This document shows positions 17,341-25,694 of a stretch of DNA of 64,000 nucleotides, piece after piece. Below the pieces are notes generated by a model. It searched no databases, was not told the origin of the DNA, and saw only the letters and a list, made by a program, of their open reading frames with translations. Within the stretch, counting starts at the first letter, position 1. Each line of letters starts with the position of its first letter. The translations under genes and the position numbers were made by a program. This DNA is from Rariglobus sp041662485 (GTDB lineage: Bacteria; Verrucomicrobiota; Verrucomicrobiia; Opitutales; Opitutaceae). The stretch spans positions 62,001 through 126,000 of the forward strand of contig JBAZSJ010000004.1 of NCBI GenBank assembly GCA_041662485.1, written 5' to 3'.

Positions 17341-18308
17341 GGTTGTTTCCCGCTGGCCGCCACTGCGGTCGATGGCGCAGGGGCTTGGATGAAGACCTCC
17401 ATCTGCTGGCCGACAAAGATCGGCAGGCTGCCCCGTTCAAAACGGTAGATCACTTGAAGGACCCGCGTATCGACGCGCTCCGTCGAGGCGCCGGTGAGCG
17501 AACGCTTGGGCACCACGTAGGGTTCGAAGCGGACAAATTGCAGAGGCGTCTCGATGTCCTTGTTGCCGCGCAGGTGCGCGACCGCGGCGGCGCCGGCGCG
17601 GACCCGCCACGCATTGTCTTCATCGACGTCCACGCGCACGTGCAACTGCTCGACGTTGCCTACGAGCAGCAGCGGCGTCTCCAGCACGCCGGCGGTGGCA
17701 AACTCGCCCGCGCGCGTTTTCACCTGCAATACCTGGCCGTCCACCGGCGCGCGAACGATCAACCGGTCGCGTTCAATCCCGGTCGCCTCGATTTGCGCCC
17801 GGGCGGCCGAGGAGTCGCCTTCCGCTTCCGCGAGCTTGGCTTCGTAGATCGCCACCGCCGAGCGGCGGCTCGAAAGCACTTCGGCGCTGATCGCGCGTTT
17901 GTCGGTGACGCTCTCGGCAAAGGCGAGCTGTTGACGGGTGTCGTCAAGCGAGGCGCGGGCCGTGCGCACGCGCGCCTCACTGGTCACGAGTGCGGCTTGT
18001 TGCGTCAGCAATTGCGCGCGAAGTCCGCGGTCATCTAGTTCGAAGAGCGGATCACCCGCCTTCACCGAATCACCGGTCGCGACGTGGAGTTTTTTCACGA
18101 TGCCGGCCAGCGGCGAACCGATCACGATATTGTCCGTGCTCGCCTCGATCAATCCCGGCGCGGCGACAAACGCGGTAAAGGGAGACTGCGCCGGCTCCAC
18201 GGGAGGACGGTCCGACGGCGGCTCGGCCCGGCCCCGCTGGAACGCGAGGAAAGCGGCGAGCCCGAGACCGCATGCGGCAAGAAGGGGAGTGACGAATTTT
18301 CTAAACAT
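17337..18308 (-). CDS. HlyD-type membrane fusion protein of ABC exporter (DevB-like)
   Basis: A 323-residue periplasmic adaptor. N-terminal anchor 'FVTPLLAACGLGLAAFLA' (about 4-21), then a lipoyl/beta-barrel split by a coiled-coil hairpin (about residues 75-165): 'GIVKKLHVATGDSVKAGDPLFELDDR' region before it and 'IVRAPVDGQVLQVKTRAGEFA' region after it. This is the usual MFP order linking inner-membrane permease to outer-membrane channel. The ATG at 18308 is preferred because the hydrophobic anchor starts there; a TTG at 18329 is also in frame. It lies directly after the ATPase gene (17 bases). Confidence 0.9.
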   Translation of the reverse strand: MFRKFVTPLLAACGLGLAAFLAFQRGRAEPPSDRPPVEPAQSPFTAFVAAPGLIEASTDNIVIGSPLAGIVKKLHVATGDSVKAGDPLFELDDRGLRAQLLTQQAALVTSEARVRTARASLDDTRQQLAFAESVTDKRAISAEVLSSRRSAVAIYEAKLAEAEGDSSAARAQIEATGIERDRLIVRAPVDGQVLQVKTRAGEFATAGVLETPLLLVGNVEQLHVRVDVDEDNAWRVRAGAAAVAHLRGNKDIETPLQFVRFEPYVVPKRSLTGASTERVDTRVLQVIYRFERGSLPIFVGQQMEVFIQAPAPSTAVAASGKQP

Positions 18309-18325
18309 ATCGAGTGGGGACGGGG

Positions 18326-19072
18326 TCAATGGGGGCGATGAATCGCGGCGATTTCCTCCGGCGTGTTCAGCACGCGCAGGATGCGTCCGTCCTCCATCTC
18401 CGCCATGCGGTCGGCGTAGCCGTAGGTGCGGGGATCATGCGTCGCCACGATCACGGTTCGCTGCGCGCCGCGCGCGCCCTCGCGAAGCAGCTCCATGACC
18501 TGGTGGCCGGTGGCTGAATCCAGCGCGGAGGTCGGCTCGTCGCAGACGACGAGCTGCGGATCGTGCACGAGGGCGCGGGCGATCGCGACACGCTGTTGCT
18601 GGCCGCCGGAAAGCTGGTTGGTCCGGGCCGCGGCTTTGTCCGCCAAGCCTACGCGCGCCAGCAGTTCACACGCGCGCGCGGCTGCTTTGCTCGCGCTTAC
18701 GTTTTGGATGATCAGCGGCAACGCCACGTTTTCCACGACAGTGAGCGAGGGGATGAGGTTGAACTGCTGGAAGATGAAGCCGACATGGTGGGCCCTGAAG
18801 TCCGTGAACTCGCGCTCGCTGAGGCGGTGGAGCGCTTTTCCCAACGCGTTGATTTCACCGCCATCCGCCTTGAGCGTTCCGCAAAGGATCGAGAGCAGGG
18901 TGGTCTTGCCGCATCCCGACGGTCCGATGAGAAAAAGCATCTCGCCGGCCTGCGCGGAAAAATCCACCTGCCGCAGGACGGGAGTGACGACGTCACCGTT
19001 GCGGTAGGATTTTTCCACTTGGACAAGGTTGAAGGCGGGCGCTTCCATTTGGGTCATGCGGTTGGGGTTCAT
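18326..19072 (-). CDS. ABC exporter ATP-binding protein (MacB/DevA-like)
   Basis: A 248-residue ABC ATPase with all motifs: Walker A 'IGPSGCGKTTL' (about 44-54), Q-loop 'FIFQQFNLIPSLTVVENVALPL', signature 'LSGGQQQRVAIARAL' (about 148-162), Walker B 'LVVCDEPTSALD' and H-loop 'TVIVATHD'. It belongs to the LolD/MacB/DevA branch, which works with FtsX-type permeases. Its ATG at 19072 overlaps the TGA of the permease gene (ATGA), so translation is coupled; an ATG at 19057 is an alternative. Cytoplasmic motor of the exporter formed with the flanking genes. Confidence 0.95.
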   Translation of the reverse strand: MNPNRMTQMEAPAFNLVQVEKSYRNGDVVTPVLRQVDFSAQAGEMLFLIGPSGCGKTTLLSILCGTLKADGGEINALGKALHRLSEREFTDFRAHHVGFIFQQFNLIPSLTVVENVALPLIIQNVSASKAAARACELLARVGLADKAAARTNQLSGGQQQRVAIARALVHDPQLVVCDEPTSALDSATGHQVMELLREGARGAQRTVIVATHDPRTYGYADRMAEMEDGRILRVLNTPEEIAAIHRPH

Positions 19073-20211
19073 CCGCGGAAAACGATGGCCGGTTCGATGC
19101 TGGCCATGCGGCGGATGCCCAGGAGCGCGGCCATGCCGCAGATGCCGAGCACCGCCACCAGGCTCGCCCCGAGCGCCGCCCACGTGATGACGAGCGGCAA
19201 GGTCGGCGGCGCGAACGCCACCGCCACCGAGATCAAGCCGACGCCGAGTCCGTAGCCGATGGCGCCCACCACCATGGCCTGCACGAGGATCATGCCCGCG
19301 AGCCGCGTCGTCTGCGTTCCCATCGCGCGCAGCACCCCGAAGTAGCGCGTGTTCTCGATGATGAAGGTGAAGAAGGTCTGGCCTGAGATGACCGTGCCCA
19401 CCAAGAAACCGATTCCGACGATGATCCCGACCAGAAAGGGAACCGGCGTGTTGGCGACCGCCCACTTCACCGTGGACGCCCGAAACTCGCCTTCGGTGAA
19501 CGCCCGCAGCCCGGTGGCGCCTTCTATGCGCCGCGCCACCGTTTCCGCCGTTTCGCCCGCCATCGGTGCGGCGAGGACAAACGTAACCATCTTCCGCTGA
19601 CCCGGCGCGTATTGCGTGGCCCGGTCAAACGTGGTGAACACGGAGCCGGCGGTGCCGCCGCCCATCTGCCGGGTTTCCGCGACGCCCACGATGCGCGCCC
19701 GACGGTCGTTCATCTCGAACGTGTCCCCAACCTTCAACGGAACCTTCGGGTCGAAACTTAGCCGGATGAGGACGGACTCATCGACAATGACCGCGTCGGA
19801 CATGCGCAGGTCCTGCAACGAACCGGCCAGCATCGCAGTCGGCGCGCCCGCCAGTGTCGCGGTATCCACGCCAATCAGTGTCACGCTCTTGCTCAGCCCG
19901 CCCCGATCCAGAATTCGCGCCTGGGCGCCCCCGACAAACAGGGGCGCGGCCCAGGCAACACCCTCCACGGAGCGAATTCGTCCGACGTCCGTATCACGCA
20001 ACGGCTGGTTGTCGCCAAGACTGGCCACCAGCGGCGTCCCCACCCAAATCGGCGCCCGGACGTTGGTGGAGAGGGCGTAGTTGAGCTGGATCACGCCGAT
20101 GCCCAAAGCGAGGCCCTGCACCATCAGAATGGTGGAAAAACAAATTCCGCTGATCAGCATGGCGTATTGCTCCGGCGCACCGAGCAGCATCTTGAGCGCG
20201 ACACGGATCAT
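19069..20211 (-). CDS. ABC exporter permease, FtsX/MacB-fold (DevC-like)
   Basis: A 380-residue permease with one N-terminal helix ('MLISGICFSTILMVQGLALGIG', about 16-37), a large periplasmic domain (about 40-255) and three C-terminal helices ('FLVGIIVGIGFLVGTVISGQ', 'GMILVQAMVVGAIGYGLGVG', 'ALGASLVAVLGICGMAALLG'). The final 'MASIEPAIVFRG' matches the 'xPxxALR' end of this family. The arrangement permease-ATPase-MFP-channel matches DevCAB/TolC-type exporters, whose substrates range from glycolipids to metals. Start set at ATG 20211, where the cytoplasmic N-terminus begins; the frame is open further up. First gene of the exporter operon, divergent from the response regulator. Confidence 0.9.
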   Translation of the reverse strand: MIRVALKMLLGAPEQYAMLISGICFSTILMVQGLALGIGVIQLNYALSTNVRAPIWVGTPLVASLGDNQPLRDTDVGRIRSVEGVAWAAPLFVGGAQARILDRGGLSKSVTLIGVDTATLAGAPTAMLAGSLQDLRMSDAVIVDESVLIRLSFDPKVPLKVGDTFEMNDRRARIVGVAETRQMGGGTAGSVFTTFDRATQYAPGQRKMVTFVLAAPMAGETAETVARRIEGATGLRAFTEGEFRASTVKWAVANTPVPFLVGIIVGIGFLVGTVISGQTFFTFIIENTRYFGVLRAMGTQTTRLAGMILVQAMVVGAIGYGLGVGLISVAVAFAPPTLPLVITWAALGASLVAVLGICGMAALLGIRRMASIEPAIVFRG

Positions 20212-20455
20212 GACGCGGTTGCCCCCGTGCTCGTGGTTGAGCTTTCCTCGCCGTCGAGCGTCGGCGTCGCTGCGTTGATAAAAATGAGACCCATTGCACC
20301 CCGAGCTTAGCAAACGGGGTGTTAAGGAACTCTTAAGGTTCGCCCTTTTTTTTAAAAATCGGCACCGTCTTCATGCTTCCTTAACCCAACAGCGGGTAAA
20401 CTCCCCTTCATGCAACGGCGCAACGTCTCGATTTATTGAATACAAACTCCGAACC
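20212..20455. promoter_or_regulatory. Divergent control region between exporter and two-component genes
   Basis: The 244 bases between the exporter permease start and the response-regulator start drive transcription both ways. Around 20310-20345 the sequence is A/T-richer and contains GGTGTTAAGGAACTCTTAAG, in which two TTAAG half-sites lie 11 bases apart. 'CTTAACC' occurs again at 20380-20386. Such spaced direct half-sites are typical of OmpR/PhoB-family operators (TTAAG repeats are bound by PmrA-type regulators). That the adjacent regulator binds here is inference. Confidence 0.45.
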
Positions 20456-21106
20456 ATGAAGATACTCGTGATCGAAGATGATCCCTTTTTGCTCCGCACC
20501 GTCACCCGGACGCTGCGCGAGAAGGGCTACGCCGTCGATTCCGCCCAGGAGGGCGAAACCGGTCTCTTCAAAGCGGAGGGCACCGACTATGATTTGATCC
20601 TGCTCGATGTGCTGCTGCCGAAACTGGATGGCTGGGGCGTCTTGAAGCGGCTGCGCGAGACAAAAAAAACGCCCGTGCTGATGTTAACCGCCCGGGATGC
20701 GCTTTCGGACCGCGTCCGCGGCCTTGACGGTGGCGCGGATGATTATCTCGCGAAGCCTTTTGAGTTCGACGAACTCCTCGCGCGCATACGCGCCGTGATC
20801 CGCCGTCACGCGAGCCACGCCCAATCTGAAATTCAAATCGCAGATGTGGTGATCGATGTTCCGAAGCGCACGGTCACCTCCGGCGGAGTGGCGGTGGCTC
20901 TGACTCCACGCGAATATGCTTTGCTCGAGTTTCTCGCACTGCGTCGCGGACAGCTCGTGACCCGGACCATGCTCCACGAGCACATCTTTGATGAAACCGA
21001 GGAGCCGATGTCCAACCTGCTTGATGTCCACGTTTCGAACCTCCGCAAAAAACTGGGACGAGATCTGATCGTGACCCGGCGGGGGCATGGCTTTTACGTC
21101 GAATGA
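20456..21106 (+). CDS. OmpR-family response regulator
   Basis: A 216-residue two-component regulator. The receiver domain (1-115) has the acidic pocket 'VIEDDP' (about 5-10), the phospho-acceptor Asp in 'LILLDVLLPKLDG' (about 47-59), 'MLTARDA' and the conserved Lys in 'DDYLAKPFEF'. The C-terminal winged helix (about 125-216) has 'LTPREYALLEFLALRRGQLVTR' region and 'VHVSNLRKKLG'. It resembles QseB/PmrA. The start is the ATG at 20456 where the first strand begins. It overlaps the kinase gene by four bases. It probably controls the divergent exporter operon, by analogy with linked systems. Confidence 0.93.
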   Translation: MKILVIEDDPFLLRTVTRTLREKGYAVDSAQEGETGLFKAEGTDYDLILLDVLLPKLDGWGVLKRLRETKKTPVLMLTARDALSDRVRGLDGGADDYLAKPFEFDELLARIRAVIRRHASHAQSEIQIADVVIDVPKRTVTSGGVAVALTPREYALLEFLALRRGQLVTRTMLHEHIFDETEEPMSNLLDVHVSNLRKKLGRDLIVTRRGHGFYVE

Positions 21107-22665
21107 ATCCCTTTTTTAAATCCATCCGCTGGAGACTCCAATTGTGGCACGGGGCACTCTTGCTGGTGGTTCTCACCGCGTTTGGGATGCGCCTGTATTC
21201 GCTGCATCTCCAGAATCGTCTGCAACTGATCGACCAGGAGTTGCAGCGGCAGCTTATCTTCGTTGCGAGCACGCTTCAGAATACCGAACACGCCGAGGCG
21301 ATACGAGACGCGGCAACGGCGGCGCTTTCGGGTAATCAACCATTGCCTGCCGCACCGAAAGATTCCGTTGGCCAAACCGGTCACGAACCCCGCAACAATC
21401 TACCTCCGGAAGCGCTGCATGATTCGACCAAACGCGCCTTGCTCGACGCGATCACGAAGGCGGGAACCTATTACATCGGCTGGGGGCCGGATGATACCGT
21501 GATGTTCAAATCCGAACTCGCGCCGAACGACATTTTACCTCCCACGAAGAACAGCAATCTGCTCTTTCATGCGCAGACAAGAGGGGAGTGTCGCGAGCAG
21601 GTTTTGACGAGTTCCAGCGGACTGAGGCTGTTGGTGGGACGGTCGCTCAAAGGCGATCTGGCCCAGATGCGAAGCGTCGTTTGGAATACGATATTATCGG
21701 GTGCCGGTGTGATGGCGCTTGGATTGATTGGCGGTTGGTGGATGGCAACCCGTGCCACCAAGCCGATCAAGACCATCAGTGCCACCGCGCAAAAAATCGC
21801 GTCGGGCAATCTGGCGGAGCGCATCAACGTTTCGGACACCGACAGCGAGCTTGGCCAGCTGGCCGGTATTTTGAATGCGAGCTTTGATCATGTGCAGAAG
21901 GCAGTCACCGAATTGCAGGACGCGCTGGAGCGCCAAACGCGGTTTGTTGCGGATGCCTCGCACGAACTGAGAACGCCCGTGGCGGTGGTTTTGGCAGAGG
22001 CGAGTTCGGCGTTGGAGCGTGAGCGCACTCCCGATGAATACCGTGAAGCCCTCGGGGCTTGCTGCCAAACCGCCAGGCGTATGCGGCGCTTGGTGGAGTC
22101 CTTGCTTTTGTTGGCGAGGGTCGAGGCGGGGAGGACCAGCAGCCCCCGCGCGGTTTGTGAGTTGGATCGAGTAACCCGGGAGTCGGTTGAACTCCTGCGT
22201 TCGATCGCGAACGAGCGGCCTGTCGCTCTCCATCTTGAAACGAGGCCTACCCAATGTTTCGGGAATTCTGACGAACTCGGTCAGATCGTCACGAATCTCG
22301 TCGGCAACGCCCTTCACTACAATCGACCGGGCGGTGAAGTGCGGGTTGCCGTGTATTCCGAAGCCGGTGTCGCCGTACTGCGCGTCGAGGACACCGGGCA
22401 GGGGATCGCGGAGGAGAGTCTGCCTCATGTTTTTGAGCGTTTCTATCGGGTTGATCAGTCGCGCTCGTCCACAAGCGGCCGTTTCGGATTGGGCTTGGCG
22501 ATCACGAAGGCCCTCGTCGAGGCCCACTCCGGCACGATTACGGTTACCAGCGTGTTAGGCGAAGGCAGCGTGTTCACTGTTCGTCTTCCCCAGGCCGGGA
22601 CGACCGCACACATGGCGAACGCAGCTCAACAGCACCACGACGGAGGCACGTTTCTGCTTTCCTGA
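21103..22665 (+). CDS. Sensor histidine kinase with HAMP domain
   Basis: A 520-residue inner-membrane kinase. First helix 'LLLVVLTAFGMRLYSLHL' (about 16-33), a periplasmic sensor of about 150 residues, second helix 'ILSGAGVMALGLIGGWWMA' (about 200-218), HAMP ('ATKPIKTISATAQKIASG'), HisKA with phospho-acceptor His in 'DASHELRTPVAVVLAEAS', then HATPase with 'NLVGNALHYNRPGG' (N box), 'VEDTGQGI' (G1), 'FERFYRVDQSRS' (F box) and 'GFGLAL'-like 'GRFGLGLAI' (G2). The overlap with the regulator gene marks them as a cognate pair. The signal is unknown. The last 15 residues after the kinase core are non-conserved. Confidence 0.93.
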   Translation: MNPFFKSIRWRLQLWHGALLLVVLTAFGMRLYSLHLQNRLQLIDQELQRQLIFVASTLQNTEHAEAIRDAATAALSGNQPLPAAPKDSVGQTGHEPRNNLPPEALHDSTKRALLDAITKAGTYYIGWGPDDTVMFKSELAPNDILPPTKNSNLLFHAQTRGECREQVLTSSSGLRLLVGRSLKGDLAQMRSVVWNTILSGAGVMALGLIGGWWMATRATKPIKTISATAQKIASGNLAERINVSDTDSELGQLAGILNASFDHVQKAVTELQDALERQTRFVADASHELRTPVAVVLAEASSALERERTPDEYREALGACCQTARRMRRLVESLLLLARVEAGRTSSPRAVCELDRVTRESVELLRSIANERPVALHLETRPTQCFGNSDELGQIVTNLVGNALHYNRPGGEVRVAVYSEAGVAVLRVEDTGQGIAEESLPHVFERFYRVDQSRSSTSGRFGLGLAITKALVEAHSGTITVTSVLGEGSVFTVRLPQAGTTAHMANAAQQHHDGGTFLLS

Positions 22666-22759
22666 CGTGGCTGGGCCGGAAGTGACATTGGGCGCATCAT
22701 CCGCTCAAGTCGGTTTCCAAGGTGAGACGAGAGGGCTCGATAGTTATAAATGGCGGTGT

Positions 22760-23400
22760 CTATTGGACAAAGTTCGAACGTTCTTCGCGGAAAACCCGGC
22801 GTCCTAGGGGTTCCCCGCGCCCTTCCCCACGGTGGGGATGCCAGTCAAATCCGTTCGGCCCTTGTATGGCAACGTGTTTCATCCGGTTTCCTCCCTCGTC
22901 CGCACCCCCGACTTCGGTCGGTTTCCGGGTAGCGCTGCTCACGCTGTCGGCGCTCCCCGGAAACCTCCCTCATCCGTCGCTCACGCGACGGGGTGCCTGC
23001 GGGCACGGGTTCACACACACGGCCGGAGCGAGCCCCGGTAAAGGACACCATGTCCTTTACGACCAGCCGAGCCGGACGGGTTGGGAAACCTGTTCCCGCC
23101 ACAGGCGGGAGGGCGGCCAGAGAGTCGCAAAGTTCTCCGCTTTCTGTGGCTCCGAACCCCGCGACATTCTGGCCGCCTCGGAATGGGCAGCGGCCCGACC
23201 GTGAGCTTTCCTATCGGAAGGCTCACGCTCAGCCTTACATCTGCCCATACTGATTTAACGTGTGACGCGCTGGCGTCACACCTCGGGCGCGCGGACGAAT
23301 CGCGGGCTATCGCCCGCCACGGGCGAGGCCCGTTGCCGTCCGTGATGGACGGCATTCGTCCGACTAACGGTATTGCAATTAAAGCATTCCGGAGCTGACG
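22760..23400. other. Hairpin-dense non-coding tract (candidate structured RNA or palindrome array)
   Basis: No convincing gene is seen in the 766 bases between the kinase and the HNH gene. Instead there are about eleven clean stem-loops in a row: 22825-22837, 22908-22921 (CCGAC-TTCG-GTCGG, a UUCG tetraloop), 22920-22965 (ten-base stem), 22974-22991, 22993-23006, 23038-23060 (ten-base arms), 23095-23109, 23112-23177 (nine-base stem GGCGGCCAG/CTGGCCGCC enclosing a second stem), 23201-23226, 23260-23281, 23303-23316 and 23335-23353. They differ from one another in sequence and from the GTAG palindromes elsewhere. Whether it is transcribed is unknown. Confidence 0.55.
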
Positions 23401-23431
23401 CGGGCCAAAAAAGCCCATAGCGGTTGATCTC

Positions 23432-24178
23432 ATGGAAAACGCGGACGCGCCTGCACCCAAGAAAGCCAAGCGAGTTCCCCCTGGCCGCAGCCAAGAGCGG
23501 CGCATCTGGGACGAGTCGGGAAGCAGATGTCAGTTCTGCGGCAAGCCGGGGATCGTCAACCTGCAGATTCACCATCTGGACGAAGACCCGTCGAACACCG
23601 TGGACGGCAACCTGCTCGCCATCTGCGGCGGCTGCCACGAGAGCTACAAGCACGGCGTCATCTCGCGGAACGATGCGTTCAAGGTGAAGTTCTACCTCAC
23701 CGAGGGGAAGCCGCCGTTCCCTCTGTTGGCCTCCGAGAGCAAGGCCGTGACGAGGGTCAAGAAGACCTCGATCAAGGTGAAGGTGAACAAGGGCCAAGTC
23801 GCCGAGACGATCATCAACAAAAACTACGGCACGTCAAAAAACGCACCGATCATCCTGCCGGGCACGGTCGCGACAGACCCAGACCGCTACAACTACCTCG
23901 AATATCTCATGGAGCGTCTCGCGGAATACCGCGAGGCTGGCGCGAGCTTCGGACAAAAGCGGAGGGGAAAAATCCACGTCGGCGTGATCAGAAACATGGT
24001 CAAGAACGACTGGGGCGCGCTCCCCAAGAACCTGAAGCTCGGCGTTTGGGATGACGTTGTGGCCGAGTTGAAGGCAAAGATTGACTACACCGCTTTAGGC
24101 CGTGTTCGCAACAAGCAGGGCAAACGGCGCTACCACTCGTTTGAGGATCATGTGGCGAAGGGCGGCGCGGAGGAATAG
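23432..24178 (+). CDS. Stand-alone HNH endonuclease-like protein
   Basis: A 248-residue protein. Residues about 30-75 form an HNH module: 'CQFCGKPGIVNLQIHHLDED' gives the first zinc pair and the catalytic His-His, followed by 'NTVDGNLLAICGGCHESYKHG' (Asn and second zinc pair). Residues about 110-135 contain a 'KGQVAETIINKNYGT' linker, and the C-terminal region (about 145-240) is helical with many Tyr, Arg and Lys, ending 'RRYHSFEDHVAKGG'. HNH modules cut or nick DNA. The C-terminal part may direct binding; its family is not recognised with certainty. Base composition and the truncated recombinase downstream suggest acquired DNA. Target and role (mobile-element or defence) are open. Confidence 0.75.
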   Translation: MENADAPAPKKAKRVPPGRSQERRIWDESGSRCQFCGKPGIVNLQIHHLDEDPSNTVDGNLLAICGGCHESYKHGVISRNDAFKVKFYLTEGKPPFPLLASESKAVTRVKKTSIKVKVNKGQVAETIINKNYGTSKNAPIILPGTVATDPDRYNYLEYLMERLAEYREAGASFGQKRRGKIHVGVIRNMVKNDWGALPKNLKLGVWDDVVAELKAKIDYTALGRVRNKQGKRRYHSFEDHVAKGGAEE

Positions 24179-24278
24179 CCGCTTCCGGTGACGCGAGGTC
24201 GCCTGAATTCGGACGTGAGCGGACTTAAATCTAGATTTGCTCGCAGATACCCGGCCTCAGTCTATCCAAAGAGGAGCC

Positions 24279-24590
24279 ATGACGACATCCATCCAGTTCA
24301 GCGGCGAGGGGTTGGTTGTTGATGCGAAGATTAACGCTGCCGGAATGTTCGCCTTCGGCTCCAAGGCTCCAAGGCTAATCCTTCCGATTGAGCTGCGGCA
24401 GGTTGTTCCCGCGCCCGAGGGCGTCGTCTTCGAGCTGTCCGCGCTCTATGGAACATTGCAGACCGGTCATGGGCATGACCGGCAAGTCGTCAGCGAGGCG
24501 CTTCCCGAGCCAATCGAGGAACTCGCGCGGGACGGGGGCAGGAGCCTCCAGTTACCTGAACGACCGCAACGCCCGTGGAATCGTCGTTGA
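24279..24590 (+). CDS. Small hypothetical protein upstream of recombinase remnant
   Basis: An ATG at 24279 preceded by AAAGAGGAG opens a 103-codon frame starting 'MTTSIQFSGEGLVVDAK' and containing 'PRLILPIELRQVVPAPEG'. The first 65 residues look like a folded small domain. The last 30 residues run out of frame into the recombinase remnant and are rich in Arg and Pro, so the original C-terminus is probably lost. No family is recognised. It may be a small accessory gene of the element, cut by the same deletion that removed the recombinase N-terminus. Confidence 0.4.
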   Translation: MTTSIQFSGEGLVVDAKINAAGMFAFGSKAPRLILPIELRQVVPAPEGVVFELSALYGTLQTGHGHDRQVVSEALPEPIEELARDGGRSLQLPERPQRPWNRR

Positions 24591-25623
24591 CCCCGCCAAG
24601 GCCCCGCTCGTGCGCAAGGCCTTCGAGCTATACGCCACGGGCAACTACGCCCTGCACGAGGTGCGCGAGCGGATGAGTGGGGTCGGGTTCCTCGCATACA
24701 CCGGCAAGCGGTTCTCCGCCTCCAATTATCAGGCCCTCTTCAAGAACCCGTTTTACTACGGCGTGATGCTCTCGAACGGCGAGCTGTTCGAGGGAACGCA
24801 CGACCCCATCATCTCCAAACGCCTCTTCGACGAGGTGCAGGCCGTCATGGCCCGCAAGAGCAAGGCCAAGACGCCAGAACTCAAACCCTACCTGTATCGC
24901 GGCCTCTTCCGGTGCGGCGAGTGCGGCTGCGCTGTAACGACCGAGACGCAGAAGGGCCACAACTACCTCCGATGCACAAAACGAGTCTCCCCCTGCACGC
25001 AGAAATACGTTCGGGAGGAGTCCATCGCGGATCAGGTTGATCGCAGCATCGGGAAGGTGGCCCTCGAAGCCGCCATCGCCGACGCGATGGTTGCCGCACT
25101 CGAAAAGGAACGCGACGCCTCGGCCACCGCCGAGGAGGCTGCCGCCGCAGCCACTAAGGCCGCCATCGCGGCCTGCGAGAAGCAGATCGACCTGCTTCTC
25201 GACATGCGCCTCTCCGAGCAGATCGGCGAACCGGAATATGTTTCCAAGAAACACACCCTCGTTAACCGGAAGGCCGAACTGAGGGGAAAACTGGAGTCGA
25301 TTGAAAACAACCGACGCAATCGGTTCGAACCGGCCATCCGGTTCGTTTTAGAGGCCAAACAAGGCTCAATTTTGCTCACCGACGGAAATCCCGAACAAAA
25401 GCGCGATTTCCTCAAAAAAGCCGGTTCGAACCTTCGGATAGCGGGAAAAGCGCTGGTCGTGGATTTCAAAAACCCTTGGCAATTCGTTGCCGAATTCAAT
25501 TCCGAGCCCGTGCCGACTTTTGCCGACAACGAGTTTTCCCCTCACGGGGAAGAATGGCGGAGAGGGAGGGATTCGAACCCCCGGGAGCTTTCGCCCCAGC
25601 GGTTTTCAAGACCGCCGCGATAG
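24388..25623 (+). pseudogene. Large serine recombinase lacking its catalytic N-terminal domain
   Basis: From about 24560 the frame encodes the recombinase domain ('YLNDRNARGIVVDPAKAP', 'RKAFELYATGNYALHEVRERM', 'FKNPFYYGVML'), then the zinc beta-ribbon ('RGLFRCGECGCAVTTET', 'YLRCTK', 'PCTQKYVREE') and a coiled-coil of Ala/Glu/Lys-rich repeats (about 25070-25330). The resolvase catalytic domain with its Ser nucleophile, about 150 residues, is missing; upstream codons show no homology. Such proteins integrate phages and islands. The last 22 codons ('EEWRRGRDSNPRELSP' and on) are the complement of tRNA-Ser, so the ORF runs into that gene. It is inactive as a recombinase, but the DNA-binding part could still be made. 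Confidence 0.85.
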
Positions 25624-25642
25624 ACCACTCTGCCACCTCTCC
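25555..25642 (-). tRNA. tRNA-Ser (UGA anticodon)
   Basis: The minus strand folds as a class II tRNA: acceptor GGAGAGG (25642-25636) pairs with CCTCTCC (25565-25559), discriminator G at 25558 and an encoded CCA at 25557-25555. The anticodon loop is CTTGAAA, giving UGA for Ser. A long variable arm is present, and the T loop TTCGAAT is intact. The gene lies where the recombinase remnant ends, so it is a likely integration site on its 3' side. Confidence 0.95.
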
Positions 25643-25694
25643 GGATGCGCCGAACGGGAAAATCCTCCGTGCGCGGGCGGGTTGTCGAGCTTTC

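Noticed and set aside
22722..23204. Overlapping short frames in the hairpin-dense tract
   Set aside because: They exist on both strands with Arg/Pro/Ser-rich composition and are explained by G+C-rich non-coding DNA.
22760..24178. IscB/omega-RNA (HEARO) or group II intron
   Set aside because: The protein has only an HNH and no RuvC or reverse transcriptase domain, and no intron domain V hairpin was recognised.
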